From the NCBI GenBank assembly GCA_900318145.1, contig ONJM01000002.1, positions 1 through 64,000 on the forward strand: a stretch of 64,000 nucleotides of DNA. Reading direction: 5' to 3'. The stretch is from an uncultured Eubacteriales bacterium. Its GTDB lineage: Bacteria > Bacillota > Clostridia > Christensenellales > Aristaeellaceae. Position 1 is the stretch's first letter, and every line of letters begins with the position of its first letter. The position numbers and the translations under genes are program-made. Shown here one piece after another: positions 1 to 7,899 of the stretch. The notes beneath the pieces were generated by a model. That model was given only the letters and a program-made list of their open reading frames with translations. It was not told the DNA's origin and ran no database searches.

Positions 1-97
1 AAATACTTGAAACCATGTTTCGATGTAGCGCCGTATACCAGACCGGTACGTACGGTGCAATGGGAGGGGCGAGGGTTAACGCCCTCCCTCTACCCTA
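1..97 (+). mobile_element. Group II intron, 3' end (domains V and VI)
   Basis: Bases 28-58 fit domain V of a bacterial group II intron: a GCGCCGTA strand pairs with TACGGTGC across a short TACC/GGTA hairpin (loop AGACC), with a two-base CG bulge on the 3' side. It carries a CGC-type catalytic triad. Bases 60-97 fit domain VI, a stem of GGGAGGGGCGAGGG with CCCTCCCTCTACCC, and the intron end is expected near CCCTAT at about 97. The intron body and any reverse transcriptase would lie left of the window. The exact 3' splice position is inferred from the family pattern. Confidence 0.72.
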
Positions 98-124
98 TTA
101 TATGCTTTCTGAAGGAGGCAAAGG

Positions 125-1951
125 TCAGTCGTAAATAGTCCTTCCGTGCGTGTCATCGGCGCCGGACAGCCGCCGGAAGAAGGTATTGATGATGTCGCAC
201 CATTCCTTCGCGTCGTACAGCTGCCGGTCCATCCGGGACAGAATGACGTTTCGATCCGGCTCCGGGAACGGCAGGGAGCGGAGAATTTCCGCCATTGCCT
301 TCGTTTCCTCATATCCTTCAAAGTGATCGTCGTAGATCCGCTGTATCAGCGTCCGTCCGTCCTTCATGCGGAAGGAATAGGGCAGGCGGTGATAGAAAAG
401 CAGGTACAGGTCCGGACAGGTTTCGGGATCTGCGTATTTATGCTGATAGGCTTCGGGATACTGCAGCAGGTATCCTGTTCCGGAAGCAGTCCTGTCAATG
501 CCCACCGCGTCCCGGTTGGCTTTGTGGTAGGTGCCCCACAGGTCGTATTCGTATCCGGAAGGATTCGGACCATAATGATCGTGCGGGGAAACCATCCACC
601 CGATACCGAGAGGCGCCGTGTATTTCTCATATGTCCGGCGGCTGGACAGCAACAGGGAAGCCAGGGCCCGCTCGTCCTCAGGGGCGAAATGATATGTCAG
701 CCGGATCCATTCGGTTACGGCGTCCGCCGCGTCTGTCTGAGGATTCCATGCCAGCAGACCGTATGTAAAGAAGTTGACAGCTGCGAGAGGATGCCCGGTA
801 TAATTATCGTCCCGGCCCAGGTTGGAGACGGCGGCAACGGACATGATATGATCCTCGGGAAGCTCATCAAACAGCTCTTTCCACATCGGAATCATCGTAT
901 AGATATCGATCTGGTGCCCGGTGTATTCCTGCGCGAGCTGCAGTTCCATGGCAAGATTTGTGTGTTTCATACCGAGCAGGAGCGGAGAAAGCGGTTCACG
1001 GACCTGGAAGTCAAAAGGCCCATGCTTGACCTGCAGGATGACATTGTCCGCAAACTGCCCGTCGAGCGGACTGTAATGCTCCCAGGCGGCCATGGGACGG
1101 TCGGTCTTCGTATCCCGCCAGTCCTGACGGCAGTTGTATACGAAACAGCGCCAGACGATTTTTCCGCCGTAGGGAGCCACGGCCCGCGCCAGCATGTTTG
1201 CACCGTCAGCGTGGTTCCTGCCGTATGTAAAAGGTCCTGGACGACCTTCGCTGTCCGCCTTGACCAGGAAACCGGCCAGATCCGGGATGGCCCGGTAGAC
1301 CCGGGCGGCAGTTTCGTTCCACCAGGACTGCACCGCGGGATCAAGAGGATCCGCTGTGGGGATACCGTGCCGCATAGGCTGGGAGAAGTCCACGGAAAAC
1401 ATCAGCCGGACACCGAAGGGACGGAAAAGATCCGCAAGGGCGGCGGCTTCCGGAAGGTAATCCTCCAACAGCAGCTGCGCGGGGAAATGCACATTTACGT
1501 TGTTGATGCAAAGGACATTCAGGCCGACGGAAGCCATGAAGCAGCCGAGCTCGCGCATCCGGAGCGGATCATAGTGAAAAGCGCCCGCTTCAAAAAAAAG
1601 GCTGGATCCGGAGTATCCGCGTTCCACGGAGCCGTCCATGTTGTCCCAGCAGTTGATCATTCGCAGCGGGTAACGCGGCGCGGACTCCAGGGAATCCGGA
1701 AGCTCCTTTCCGGAGAAAACGCTGCGGATCAGGGCGAACGCGCCGTACAGGACGCCCGTTCCCCCGCCGGAGACTGTGAAACTTCCATCCGGATCGTTCC
1801 GGATACGGAAGCTTTCTTCCAGCGCAGGGACCGTTTCAATCCTGCAGCGGAAATCCGGACTCACACTCGCCAGCACAGTCCGCGCCAGTTCTTCCGGGGA
1901 GGAAGGGGCAGCGGAAAGATCAATATTCAGCTTTGACAGCCAGGCTTTCAT
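125..1951 (-). CDS. aguA: Alpha-glucuronidase, GH67
   Basis: Hydrolyses the alpha-1,2 bond between (4-O-methyl-)glucuronic acid and the terminal xylose of xylo-oligosaccharides, a late step in glucuronoxylan breakdown. The family signature KADSEG is at residues 231-236, and the GH67 block GPFDFQVREP at 311-320 supplies the conserved Asp314 and Glu319, followed by a conserved MELQLAQEY segment near 335. No signal peptide is visible, so the enzyme is probably cytoplasmic and acts on imported oligosaccharides. At 608 residues it is shorter than the usual 670-700, and the N-terminal accessory domain looks trimmed. It is read alone, away from the divergent small gene at 2050. AAAGGAG lies upstream of the ATG. 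No other xylan gene is adjacent. Confidence 0.93.
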   Translation of the reverse strand: MKAWLSKLNIDLSAAPSSPEELARTVLASVSPDFRCRIETVPALEESFRIRNDPDGSFTVSGGGTGVLYGAFALIRSVFSGKELPDSLESAPRYPLRMINCWDNMDGSVERGYSGSSLFFEAGAFHYDPLRMRELGCFMASVGLNVLCINNVNVHFPAQLLLEDYLPEAAALADLFRPFGVRLMFSVDFSQPMRHGIPTADPLDPAVQSWWNETAARVYRAIPDLAGFLVKADSEGRPGPFTYGRNHADGANMLARAVAPYGGKIVWRCFVYNCRQDWRDTKTDRPMAAWEHYSPLDGQFADNVILQVKHGPFDFQVREPLSPLLLGMKHTNLAMELQLAQEYTGHQIDIYTMIPMWKELFDELPEDHIMSVAAVSNLGRDDNYTGHPLAAVNFFTYGLLAWNPQTDAADAVTEWIRLTYHFAPEDERALASLLLSSRRTYEKYTAPLGIGWMVSPHDHYGPNPSGYEYDLWGTYHKANRDAVGIDRTASGTGYLLQYPEAYQHKYADPETCPDLYLLFYHRLPYSFRMKDGRTLIQRIYDDHFEGYEETKAMAEILRSLPFPEPDRNVILSRMDRQLYDAKEWCDIINTFFRRLSGADDTHGRTIYD

Positions 1952-1965
1952 ATCGGCAAAACTCC

Positions 1966-2021
1966 TTTACAATCAGTGGATGAACCGGTATGATTTTATC
2001 ATACGGAAAAACGAAAGACAA
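1966..2021. promoter_or_regulatory. Overlapping divergent promoters with a shared palindrome
   Basis: Plus strand: TTTACA (1966-1971), 17 bases, TATGAT (1989-1994), driving the small gene at 2050. Minus strand: TTGTCT (2016-2021), 17 bases, TAAAAT (1993-1998), driving the GH67 gene. The two -10 boxes share bases. A perfect inverted repeat GTATGAT-TTT-ATCATAC covers 1988-2004 and would let one protein block both promoters. Confidence 0.65.
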
Positions 2022-2049
2022 TCATTCTTACAAGGAGGCGGAATAAAGC

Positions 2050-2328
2050 ATGAAACAGCCGGAATATCCGGAAAACAGACTTGATATACGTGTTGATGAA
2101 CAGGGAAACGTTACTTATCATCAGAATCCGCAGTTCGCGAAATACTACGCGCTCACCCGGGAAGAGCTGGAGGAGGAGCTGGAAGAGCTGGAGCATCAGT
2201 TGGAACTGCTGGAGATCGATGAACCGGATGACAACTTCGGCGGGGAATACGAAGACTGGGAGGAAGAAAAACGAAGGCTGGAAGAGGAAATAGAGGAGCT
2301 TGAGGAAGAGATCGCGGGAATGGAATGA
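2050..2328 (+). CDS. Small acidic coiled-coil protein
   Basis: A 92-residue protein of unknown function. Residues 37 to 92 are almost wholly Glu/Leu heptads (EELEEELEELEHQLELLE and similar), predicting a long acidic coiled coil. The N terminus has a short beta-type stretch, DIRVDEQGNVTYH. There is no signal peptide or membrane segment. AAGGAGG lies 11 bases before the ATG. Its promoter overlaps that of the divergent alpha-glucuronidase, but nothing in the protein links it to sugar metabolism. Confidence 0.7.
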   Translation: MKQPEYPENRLDIRVDEQGNVTYHQNPQFAKYYALTREELEEELEELEHQLELLEIDEPDDNFGGEYEDWEEEKRRLEEEIEELEEEIAGME

Positions 2329-2378
2329 TCAGGAATTATATACTTCTCAGTAAAAAATAAATAATTTAACAAAATACC

Positions 2379-2414
2379 TTGACAGACGATGTATGTAGTG
2401 ATATAACATGCATC
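2379..2414 (+). promoter_or_regulatory. padR promoter with PadR-like operator
   Basis: TTGACA (2379-2384), 17 bases, TATAAC (2402-2407). The dyad ATGT-N9-ACAT (2393-2409) overlaps the -10 box and resembles the ATGT/ACAT dyads bound by PadR proteins. A wider imperfect inverted repeat, GATGTATG with CATGCATC, spans 2388-2414. Autoregulation by the following gene is inferred. Confidence 0.65.
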
Positions 2415-2427
2415 GGGAGGTGATTTG

Positions 2428-2766
2428 ATGATGATTTCTGCTGACCTGCTGCGCGGTTATACGGATGCCGTGATTCTCCGTCAACTGGCGGATGAGGACG
2501 GATACGGATACCAGATCAGCAAGCAGGTTGCCAATGCCAGCGGCGGCCGTCTCGAACTGAAGGAAGCGACGCTCTATACCGCTTTCCGGAGGATGGAGGG
2601 CGCAGGCTTTATCCGTTCCTACTGGGGAAACGAGGAGATCGGCGCGCGCCGCAGGTATTACAGCCTGACGGAGGAAGGAAGAAAGAAACTGTCCGAAGAA
2701 GTGAAGGCCTGGCATGAAACCCGGGAGGTACTCAACAGACTGCTGGAGGAGGAAAAACAGTTATGA
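2428..2766 (+). CDS. PadR-family transcriptional regulator
   Basis: A 112-residue winged-helix repressor with the PadR layout. It opens with a helix ending in GYGYQISKQV, then the recognition segment LELKEATLYTAFRRMEGAGF, the wing GARRRYYSLTEEG and a C-terminal dimerisation helix. GGAGG lies 7 bases before the ATG at 2428. An in-frame TTG at 2425 is less likely. The stop overlaps the ATG of the DUF4097 gene (ATGA), so the two are translationally coupled. PadR next to a HAAS/DUF4097 protein is a common Firmicutes pair acting in envelope stress or membrane sensing. Confidence 0.9.
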   Translation: MMISADLLRGYTDAVILRQLADEDGYGYQISKQVANASGGRLELKEATLYTAFRRMEGAGFIRSYWGNEEIGARRRYYSLTEEGRKKLSEEVKAWHETREVLNRLLEEEKQL

Positions 2767-3941
2767 ACGCAAGCATTCGCGGAATTATCGACCACATGTT
2801 CAGGGATACAATTGTCAACGCGGAAACAAGAGCGCTGCACGAAGAGCTGCTGAACAACTGCCTGGAGCATTACGACGATCTGATCGCCAGAGGCATGAGT
2901 GAAACGGAAGCCATTGACGCGGTCGTGGACAGCCTGAAGGGCATGAAGGAAGTCATTGACGAATATCCGAAGAAGCCGGGAACCGGGGATCAGGAGACGA
3001 AAGCGCAGGAGGAAATCAGGGTTCCGGAAAAGCGCACTGAAGAGCCGGATCAGGAAGCTTCTGTACAGGAAAAGCCTTCAGAATACGTGTTCGCACCGGA
3101 AACGGTTCGCAGGCTGAAGACGGATCTGAAGAGCAGCGACCTGAAGATCAGCCTCTCCAATGACAACCGGATTCATGTGAGATGTGAAGATATGGACCAG
3201 CTGATCTGCGATCAGGACGGGGATACCCTCGTTATCCGCCTGACGGATAAAACGCGCGAATCCATTGCGGCAGCCGGGAAGGAAATGAACAGCGGCGAAT
3301 TCTCTCTGAAGGGCCTGATGAACTTCCTCGGTAAGGCGATCGGCAGTGTGGCATCCAGCATTTCCGTGAGCTGGAACGTATATATCGAACTGCCCGCGGC
3401 GGCTTTCAACGAATTTGACCTGAATTCAAAATCGGGTGAAATTGAAATGAAAGCAGTGCTTCCCGAACGGCTTACAATCCACAGCATGAGCGGGGATATC
3501 GACGTGGAAGCAGCCGACGGGCGCGCAGCGGCAAAAGTAATGCTCAGCGCCATGAGCGGAGATATCGATTTCAGCGGAAACGCGGATCAGATCATTGTCA
3601 GCAGCATGAGCGGTGATGTAAAGGCGTACGGTGTATTCCATACAGTCGAAATGAAATCCACCAGCGGCGACGCGGATTTCCGGGGTGAAGCGGAAAACGT
3701 ACGCATGGCTTCGGTCAGCGGCGATGTAACAGGCGAACTGCGCAACACAGATGTTCGTTCGGTTGACGGCAGTTCCACCAGCGGTGACGTCGAGATTGAT
3801 CTGGCAAACGGTACGGACAGCGTACATACTGCCATGTCCACAGTATCGGGATCCACTTCCTGCAGAATCCCGGATGCCGGCCCGGCGGCACGGCTGCAGA
3901 TCCGGGCAAAGAGCGTAAGCGGCGACGTAACAGTAAGATAA
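2763..3941 (+). CDS. HAAS-like / DUF4097 beta-repeat protein
   Basis: A 392-residue protein. Residues 1-65 form a helical domain like those in DUF1700/HAAS partner proteins of PadR regulators. A charged linker follows to about 110. The rest is a DUF4097-type repeat domain in which SMSGDI-like strands recur (SGDIDVEAADG, SGDIDFSGNAD, SGDVKAYGVF, SGDADFRGEAE), predicting a parallel beta-helix. No membrane segment or signal peptide is obvious. Its ATG overlaps the padR stop. Its function is unknown, and the context says it is the effector or sensor partner of PadR. Confidence 0.8.
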   Translation: MNASIRGIIDHMFRDTIVNAETRALHEELLNNCLEHYDDLIARGMSETEAIDAVVDSLKGMKEVIDEYPKKPGTGDQETKAQEEIRVPEKRTEEPDQEASVQEKPSEYVFAPETVRRLKTDLKSSDLKISLSNDNRIHVRCEDMDQLICDQDGDTLVIRLTDKTRESIAAAGKEMNSGEFSLKGLMNFLGKAIGSVASSISVSWNVYIELPAAAFNEFDLNSKSGEIEMKAVLPERLTIHSMSGDIDVEAADGRAAAKVMLSAMSGDIDFSGNADQIIVSSMSGDVKAYGVFHTVEMKSTSGDADFRGEAENVRMASVSGDVTGELRNTDVRSVDGSSTSGDVEIDLANGTDSVHTAMSTVSGSTSCRIPDAGPAARLQIRAKSVSGDVTVR

Positions 3942-3957
3942 ACCATATTGATTCCTG

Positions 3958-3993
3958 AAATCCCGGAGCACGCCTGTGCATCCGGGATTTTTC
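3958..3993 (+). terminator. Rho-independent terminator after DUF4097 gene
   Basis: AAATCCCGGA (3958-3967) pairs with TCCGGGATTT (3981-3990) and runs into T residues. It ends the padR-DUF4097 operon just before the GntR promoter. Confidence 0.75.
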
Positions 3994-4002
3994 CGAAAGA
4001 TC

Positions 4003-4064
4003 TTGCGTTTTTTTCTGTGCAATGGTATCATACAATTGTTGTATTGAAACATATTAATACAACA
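4003..4064 (+). promoter_or_regulatory. GntR operon promoter and operator
   Basis: TTGCGT (4003-4008), 17 bases, TATCAT (4026-4031). A perfect inverted repeat TGTTGTATT / AATACAACA occupies 4037-4045 and 4056-4064 with a 10-base spacer. It lies across the expected transcription start and before the GTG at 4080. This is the layout of an autorepressor site. Confidence 0.75.
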
Positions 4065-4079
4065 GAGAGGAACGCAGGC

Positions 4080-4790
4080 GTGAAAAAGCTTCAGTCTGAA
4101 AGCTCCAGTCCTCTGTATCATCAGCTGATGCAGCGGATCGCGGAGGATATTGAGCGCGGGACGTATCCGGTAGGGAGCCGTATTCCGCCGGAACACCGCC
4201 TGGAAGAACTGTACAACGTCAGCCGGGTAACGGTCCGCCGCGCACTGGCGGAGCTGACTTCCGAAGGGATGCTTGAACGCAAGCAGGGGAAAGGGACTTT
4301 TGTATCAACCCCCAGGATCAGTCAGGATTTAAAGAATATCCACAGCTTTCACGACGCCTGCAAGCAGAACGGTTTCCAGGGAGGAACCATAGTGGTACAC
4401 GTATGCGAGGCCAACGCGGATCCCAATGATATAAACGAGCTGAATCTTCGTCCGGGAGACCGGATTCTTGAGACGCTGCGGGTGCGTACCGCCGACGGGG
4501 TGCCAGTTGTGCTGGAAAAAAACCATTTTTCCATGGCGTATGCATATCTGGAGAACGAAAATCTTGCGGGCAGTCTGTATAATATCCTCCGGGATTACGG
4601 GATTGAGCCGAAGCAGGCGTCCCATGATATCTCCATGGCGTTTGCCACGGAAAGCCAGGCGAAACTGCTGGATATTGAAACGGGCGCTCCGCTGATGCGC
4701 CTGCATGAAGTTGTATATGACCAGAAGGGCAGGCCTCTGCATAACAGTCTGCAGCTGATACGCGGCGACCGGTTTGTTTTCAGGATCTGA
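4080..4790 (+). CDS. GntR family regulator, HutC/UTRA type
   Basis: A 236-residue regulator starting at GTG 4080 after AGAGAGGA. The frame stays open further upstream, but that part would cross the promoter. The N-terminal winged helix is typical GntR (YHQLMQRIAEDIERGTYPVG, then VSRVTVRRALAELTSEGML and GKGTF). From about residue 85 the UTRA ligand-binding domain follows, closing with RLHEVVYDQKGRPL and QLIRGDRF. UTRA domains usually sense phosphorylated sugars or amino-acid derivatives, and the ligand here cannot be read from the sequence. It heads a tight operon with two unknown genes and dapF. The 9-bp inverted repeat just upstream is its likely own operator. Confidence 0.9.
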   Translation: MKKLQSESSSPLYHQLMQRIAEDIERGTYPVGSRIPPEHRLEELYNVSRVTVRRALAELTSEGMLERKQGKGTFVSTPRISQDLKNIHSFHDACKQNGFQGGTIVVHVCEANADPNDINELNLRPGDRILETLRVRTADGVPVVLEKNHFSMAYAYLENENLAGSLYNILRDYGIEPKQASHDISMAFATESQAKLLDIETGAPLMRLHEVVYDQKGRPLHNSLQLIRGDRFVFRI

Positions 4791-4821
4791 CCGGCGCAAG
4801 GAGAAAGGACATGGCAAGGCA

Positions 4822-5283
4822 ATGGCAGAAAATACGAATCTGACGGAAAAAACGGCGGTTGCAGAAAAACCGAAAAAGATCTGGAACGGTGCGCTGAAAA
4901 TGGTGCGCGGGGATAATTCCGCCCAGCTGATCGAAAATTTTACAGCGGAAATGACGCTTGTGGCGGAAGGCCTTTGCGAGGACCAGAGCAATCTGCGCAG
5001 AGAAGTTGACAGGATGACGACCGAGGATGACCGTCGGATTCAGGCCCTGCAGAGCCGGGTGGATGCCGCGGAAACATCCCTGGAGGAAGAAAGAAAAGCG
5101 CATGACCGCGACGTAACGGAACTGCGGAACAGACTGGCAGCCCTGGAAAAGAAAGCGAACAGCAGTACCAGAAATGTGAAGGAAAAGCCCCGGAAAGGCA
5201 ATATCATCCGGGATCTGACGGTGCTTGTCGCCATTGCCGCGGCCGCGTGGGTCATTGTCACCCTGGTCAATAAACTGCTGTAA
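4822..5283 (+). CDS. Tail-anchored coiled-coil protein
   Basis: About 153 residues, function not recognised. The middle (about residues 45-110) is a charged coiled coil. The last 25 residues are one hydrophobic helix (LTVLVAIAAAAWVIVTLV) ending in NKLL, so it is probably a C-tail membrane anchor with the coiled coil in the cytoplasm. The ATG at 4822 is chosen. An earlier out-of-frame ATG at 4811 stops after ten codons. It lies 31 bases after gntR and 32 before the next gene, hence in one operon. Confidence 0.65.
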   Translation: MAENTNLTEKTAVAEKPKKIWNGALKMVRGDNSAQLIENFTAEMTLVAEGLCEDQSNLRREVDRMTTEDDRRIQALQSRVDAAETSLEEERKAHDRDVTELRNRLAALEKKANSSTRNVKEKPRKGNIIRDLTVLVAIAAAAWVIVTLVNKLL

Positions 5284-5315
5284 TAACTGCAAACAGGCGG
5301 AAAGGAGGAATTCCG

Positions 5316-5843
5316 GTGAAAACATATGAGGATCTTGTGCGTGAATACAGAAAAAGGCAGCACGATACGGTGGTGGACACCATCGCGACAGGCCTGACAT
5401 ATGTGGACGAAATTGCCGTTGATACAGGCCTGCTGGAGGAGACCGGCATTCTGACGGAACTGAGTCAAAGCGTTTCAGGGCTCCTTCCTTTCGCGATTAT
5501 CTCGGCCACGGAAGGAACCAAGGTGCTGCTGAAGAAAAAACCCGGGATAACCGGACTGAAGGACAGCGCTTTCCGGATGGCCAAAAGCGGAGCTGCCCTC
5601 GGTGTCGGGGCCGCGGTATCCGGACTGGCCGGGTTCTGGGCAGCTATTCCCGTCACCATGGGCGTGCGTGCCCTGTTTGACCGCTACCGGAGCAAAACTC
5701 TGACCGGACGAAGAGTTCAGGGAAGAATTCAGCGGCTGCAGGAGCTGAACCGTTTTATCAGGAGAGGAATGACGGAGGAAGAGGCGGGGGAAATTCCGCT
5801 TCAGCCGGGAGAAACCCTGCATGCAGCAGGAAAGGTTGAATAA
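5316..5843 (+). CDS. Unknown protein with hydrophobic glycine-rich core
   Basis: A 175-residue protein starting at GTG 5316 after AAAGGAGG. Residues 50-65 and 87-118 are hydrophobic and rich in Gly and Ala (SGAALGVGAAVSGLAGFWAA), suggesting one or two membrane segments. The C-terminal 60 residues are basic and helical. The family is not recognised. It sits between the tail-anchored protein and dapF in the GntR operon, so a membrane partner of the former is possible but unproven. Confidence 0.6.
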   Translation: MKTYEDLVREYRKRQHDTVVDTIATGLTYVDEIAVDTGLLEETGILTELSQSVSGLLPFAIISATEGTKVLLKKKPGITGLKDSAFRMAKSGAALGVGAAVSGLAGFWAAIPVTMGVRALFDRYRSKTLTGRRVQGRIQRLQELNRFIRRGMTEEEAGEIPLQPGETLHAAGKVE

Positions 5844-5859
5844 GGCAGGCTGGAACAGA

Positions 5860-6666
5860 ATGATTAAGTTTACTAAAATGCAAGGCATCGGAAACGATTA
5901 TATTTATGTCAACTGCTTTGAGGAAAAAGTGGATCACCCGTCTGAAACCGCCCGCCGGATCAGTGACAGGCACTTCGGCGTCGGCAGCGACGGGCTTGTG
6001 CTGATCTGTCCGGATCCGGCCGCGGATTTCCGTATGCGGATGTTCAACGCAGACGGCAGTGAATCCGAAATGTGCGGCAACGCGGCGCGATGCGTCGGGA
6101 AGTATGTCTTTGAAAGGGGACTGACAAAAAAGACCGAAGTCTCCCTGGCAACAGGTGCCGGACTCAAAATGCTGGAAATCCGGCCGGACGGCGAAAAGGC
6201 CGCTTCCGTCCGCGTGGATATGGGAGAGCCGGTGATCCTCGGCATCGGGGAAACTGTTGAGGCGAAGGGGAGAACGTTTTCCTTTACCCGGGTCAGTACG
6301 GGGAATCCGCATGCTGTGATTTTTCTGGAAGGTGTAGAGGATCTGGACGTCGAAGGGTACGGAAAAGTCATTGAATGCCATCCACTTTTTCCGGACCGGA
6401 CGAATACGGAATTCGCACAGGTGCTGTCGAAAGACCGCATTCGTATGCGTGTATGGGAACGGGGCGCCGGGGAGACCATGGCGTGCGGCACCGGTGCCTG
6501 CGCGACGCTGGCTGCAGCCGCTGCCAACGGACTGACCGAAAGGAAAGCGGTGCTCGATCTGAACGGCGGCAGTCTTCTGATTGAGTGGAATGCTGAAAAT
6601 AACCATATTTATCAGGAAGGCCCGGCTGAATTTGTGTTTGACGGGACCTGGCAGGATACCCCATAA
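5860..6666 (+). CDS. dapF: Diaminopimelate epimerase
   Basis: Interconverts LL- and meso-diaminopimelate, the last step before lysine and the source of the meso-DAP cross-linking residue in peptidoglycan. The protein has 268 residues, the normal length. Both catalytic cysteines are present: Cys72 in NADGSESEMCGNAARC and Cys209 in GETMACGTGAC. The start is placed at ATG 5860 because MIKFTKMQGIGND matches the usual family N terminus. The frame extends 13 codons further upstream into the preceding gene. It is the last gene of the GntR operon, before a strong two-way terminator. Confidence 0.96.
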   Translation: MIKFTKMQGIGNDYIYVNCFEEKVDHPSETARRISDRHFGVGSDGLVLICPDPAADFRMRMFNADGSESEMCGNAARCVGKYVFERGLTKKTEVSLATGAGLKMLEIRPDGEKAASVRVDMGEPVILGIGETVEAKGRTFSFTRVSTGNPHAVIFLEGVEDLDVEGYGKVIECHPLFPDRTNTEFAQVLSKDRIRMRVWERGAGETMACGTGACATLAAAAANGLTERKAVLDLNGGSLLIEWNAENNHIYQEGPAEFVFDGTWQDTP

Positions 6667-6687
6667 TCTTGAAATAAGGCCATGAAA

Positions 6688-6728
6688 AAAGCCGCCCTGA
6701 ACAGCGATTGGCGATTCAGGGCGGCTTT
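6688..6728. terminator. Bidirectional terminator between dapF and argF
   Basis: AAAGCCGCCCTGAA (6688-6701) pairs perfectly with TTCAGGGCGGCTTT (6715-6728). A-rich and T-rich flanks allow it to serve both converging genes. Confidence 0.85.
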
Positions 6729-6739
6729 AATCGTGCTTT

Positions 6740-7723
6740 TTACAGCGTCGCGGCCATGACCGCCTTAATGGTGTGCATGCGGTTTTCTGCTTCCTCGAAA
6801 ACGATGGAACGGGGGCTTTCGAACACTTCGTCCGTCACTTCCATGCAGTCGACACCGAATTTTTCATAGATGCTTTTGCCGATGACAGTATTCAGGTCGT
6901 GGAATGACGGCAGGCAGTGCATAAAGACACACTGCTCTCCGGCGCGGCTCATAATATCTGCAGTCACCCGGTAGGGAATCAGGTCCTGGATGCGCTCCTC
7001 CCAGACAGAGTCGGGTTCACCCATGGAAACCCACACGTCTGTATAGATAGCATGCGCCCCGGCTACAGCGGCAGTATCTTCCGAAAACTCAAGGGACGCG
7101 CCGGTTTCTGCCGCAATGGCCCGGCAGGTGGAAATCAATCCTTTGTCCGGCCAGTATTTTTTCGGCGCGCAGGCGACGAAATGCATGCCCATTTTCGCAC
7201 AGCCGACCATCAGGGAATTGCCCATATTGTACCGGGCGTCCCCCATGTAGACCAACCTGATCCCCTTCAGGAATCCGAAGTGTTCACGGAGGGTCAGCAA
7301 GTCCGCCAGGATCTGGGTCGGGTGAAATTCATTGGTCAGACCGTTCCAGACGGGGACGCCGGAATACCGGGCCAGATCTTCGACGATCTGCTGACCGAAA
7401 CCGCGGTATTCGATCCCGTCATACATCCTTCCCAGAACGCGGGCTGTATCCGCAATACTCTCTTTTTTTCCAATCTGGCTGCCGGAGGGATCCAGATATG
7501 TGCAGTTCATTCCGAGGTCGTACGCCGCGACTTCAAAGGAGCAGCGTGTCCGGGTGCTGGTTTTTTCAAAAATCAGCGCGATATTCTTTCCAGACAGGAA
7601 AGCATGGGGGATGCCGGCCTTTTTTCGGGACTTGAGATCTGCCGCGAGATCCAGCAGCCCGGAGATTTCTTCGGAACTGAGGTCGAGCAGCTTCAGGAAG
7701 TTCTTGTTCTGCAGATGAAACAT
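6740..7723 (-). CDS. argF: Ornithine carbamoyltransferase
   Basis: Joins carbamoyl phosphate and ornithine to citrulline, or runs in reverse in the arginine deiminase pathway. The protein has 327 residues with all family motifs: STRTR at 56-60 (carbamoyl phosphate), HPTQ at 134-137, the DVWVSMG loop at 229-235 (ornithine) and HCLP at 269-272. The start is the ATG at 7723, after CTAAAGGAG. The frame runs upstream through the promoter. It stands alone, with no other arg or arc gene in reach, so anabolic (argF) against catabolic (arcB) use cannot be decided. Its promoter faces that of the XRE-S24 gene. Confidence 0.93.
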   Translation of the reverse strand: MFHLQNKNFLKLLDLSSEEISGLLDLAADLKSRKKAGIPHAFLSGKNIALIFEKTSTRTRCSFEVAAYDLGMNCTYLDPSGSQIGKKESIADTARVLGRMYDGIEYRGFGQQIVEDLARYSGVPVWNGLTNEFHPTQILADLLTLREHFGFLKGIRLVYMGDARYNMGNSLMVGCAKMGMHFVACAPKKYWPDKGLISTCRAIAAETGASLEFSEDTAAVAGAHAIYTDVWVSMGEPDSVWEERIQDLIPYRVTADIMSRAGEQCVFMHCLPSFHDLNTVIGKSIYEKFGVDCMEVTDEVFESPRSIVFEEAENRMHTIKAVMAATL

Positions 7724-7753
7724 GTCGGACACTCCTTTAGTATAACTGAAAAA

Positions 7754-7782
7754 ATTATAGAATCTGTGGGCAGGCAAGTCAA
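7754..7782 (-). promoter_or_regulatory. argF promoter
   Basis: On the minus strand, TTGACT (7777-7782), 17 bases, TATAAT (7754-7759), about 30 bases before the argF start. I see no clear ARG box. Confidence 0.75.
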
Positions 7783-7821
7783 TGGATCCGGCTTTTCCGG
7801 ACAGAGAAAACACAGAAAAAA

Positions 7822-7872
7822 ACAAAATAATTGTTTGTTCCCCTTTACAAGCACAAAATTATTGTGCTATTC
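7822..7872 (+). promoter_or_regulatory. XRE-S24 promoter with tandem operators
   Basis: TTTACA (7844-7849), 17 bases, CTATTC (7867-7872). Two near-identical 13-base sites, ACAAAATAATTGT (7822-7834) and ACAAAATTATTGT (7853-7865), start 31 bp apart, about three helical turns. The second fills the promoter spacer and extends to a perfect AGCACAA-N5-TTGTGCT dyad (7850-7868). Cooperative autorepression by the next gene is inferred. Confidence 0.7.
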
Positions 7873-7899
7873 TGTGTGTGCAGAAAAAGGAGGGTGCCC

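Noticed and set aside
146-1936. 596-codon open frame antisense to the alpha-glucuronidase gene
   Set aside because: Shadow of the GH67 coding frame; the product resembles nothing and has no ribosome site of note.
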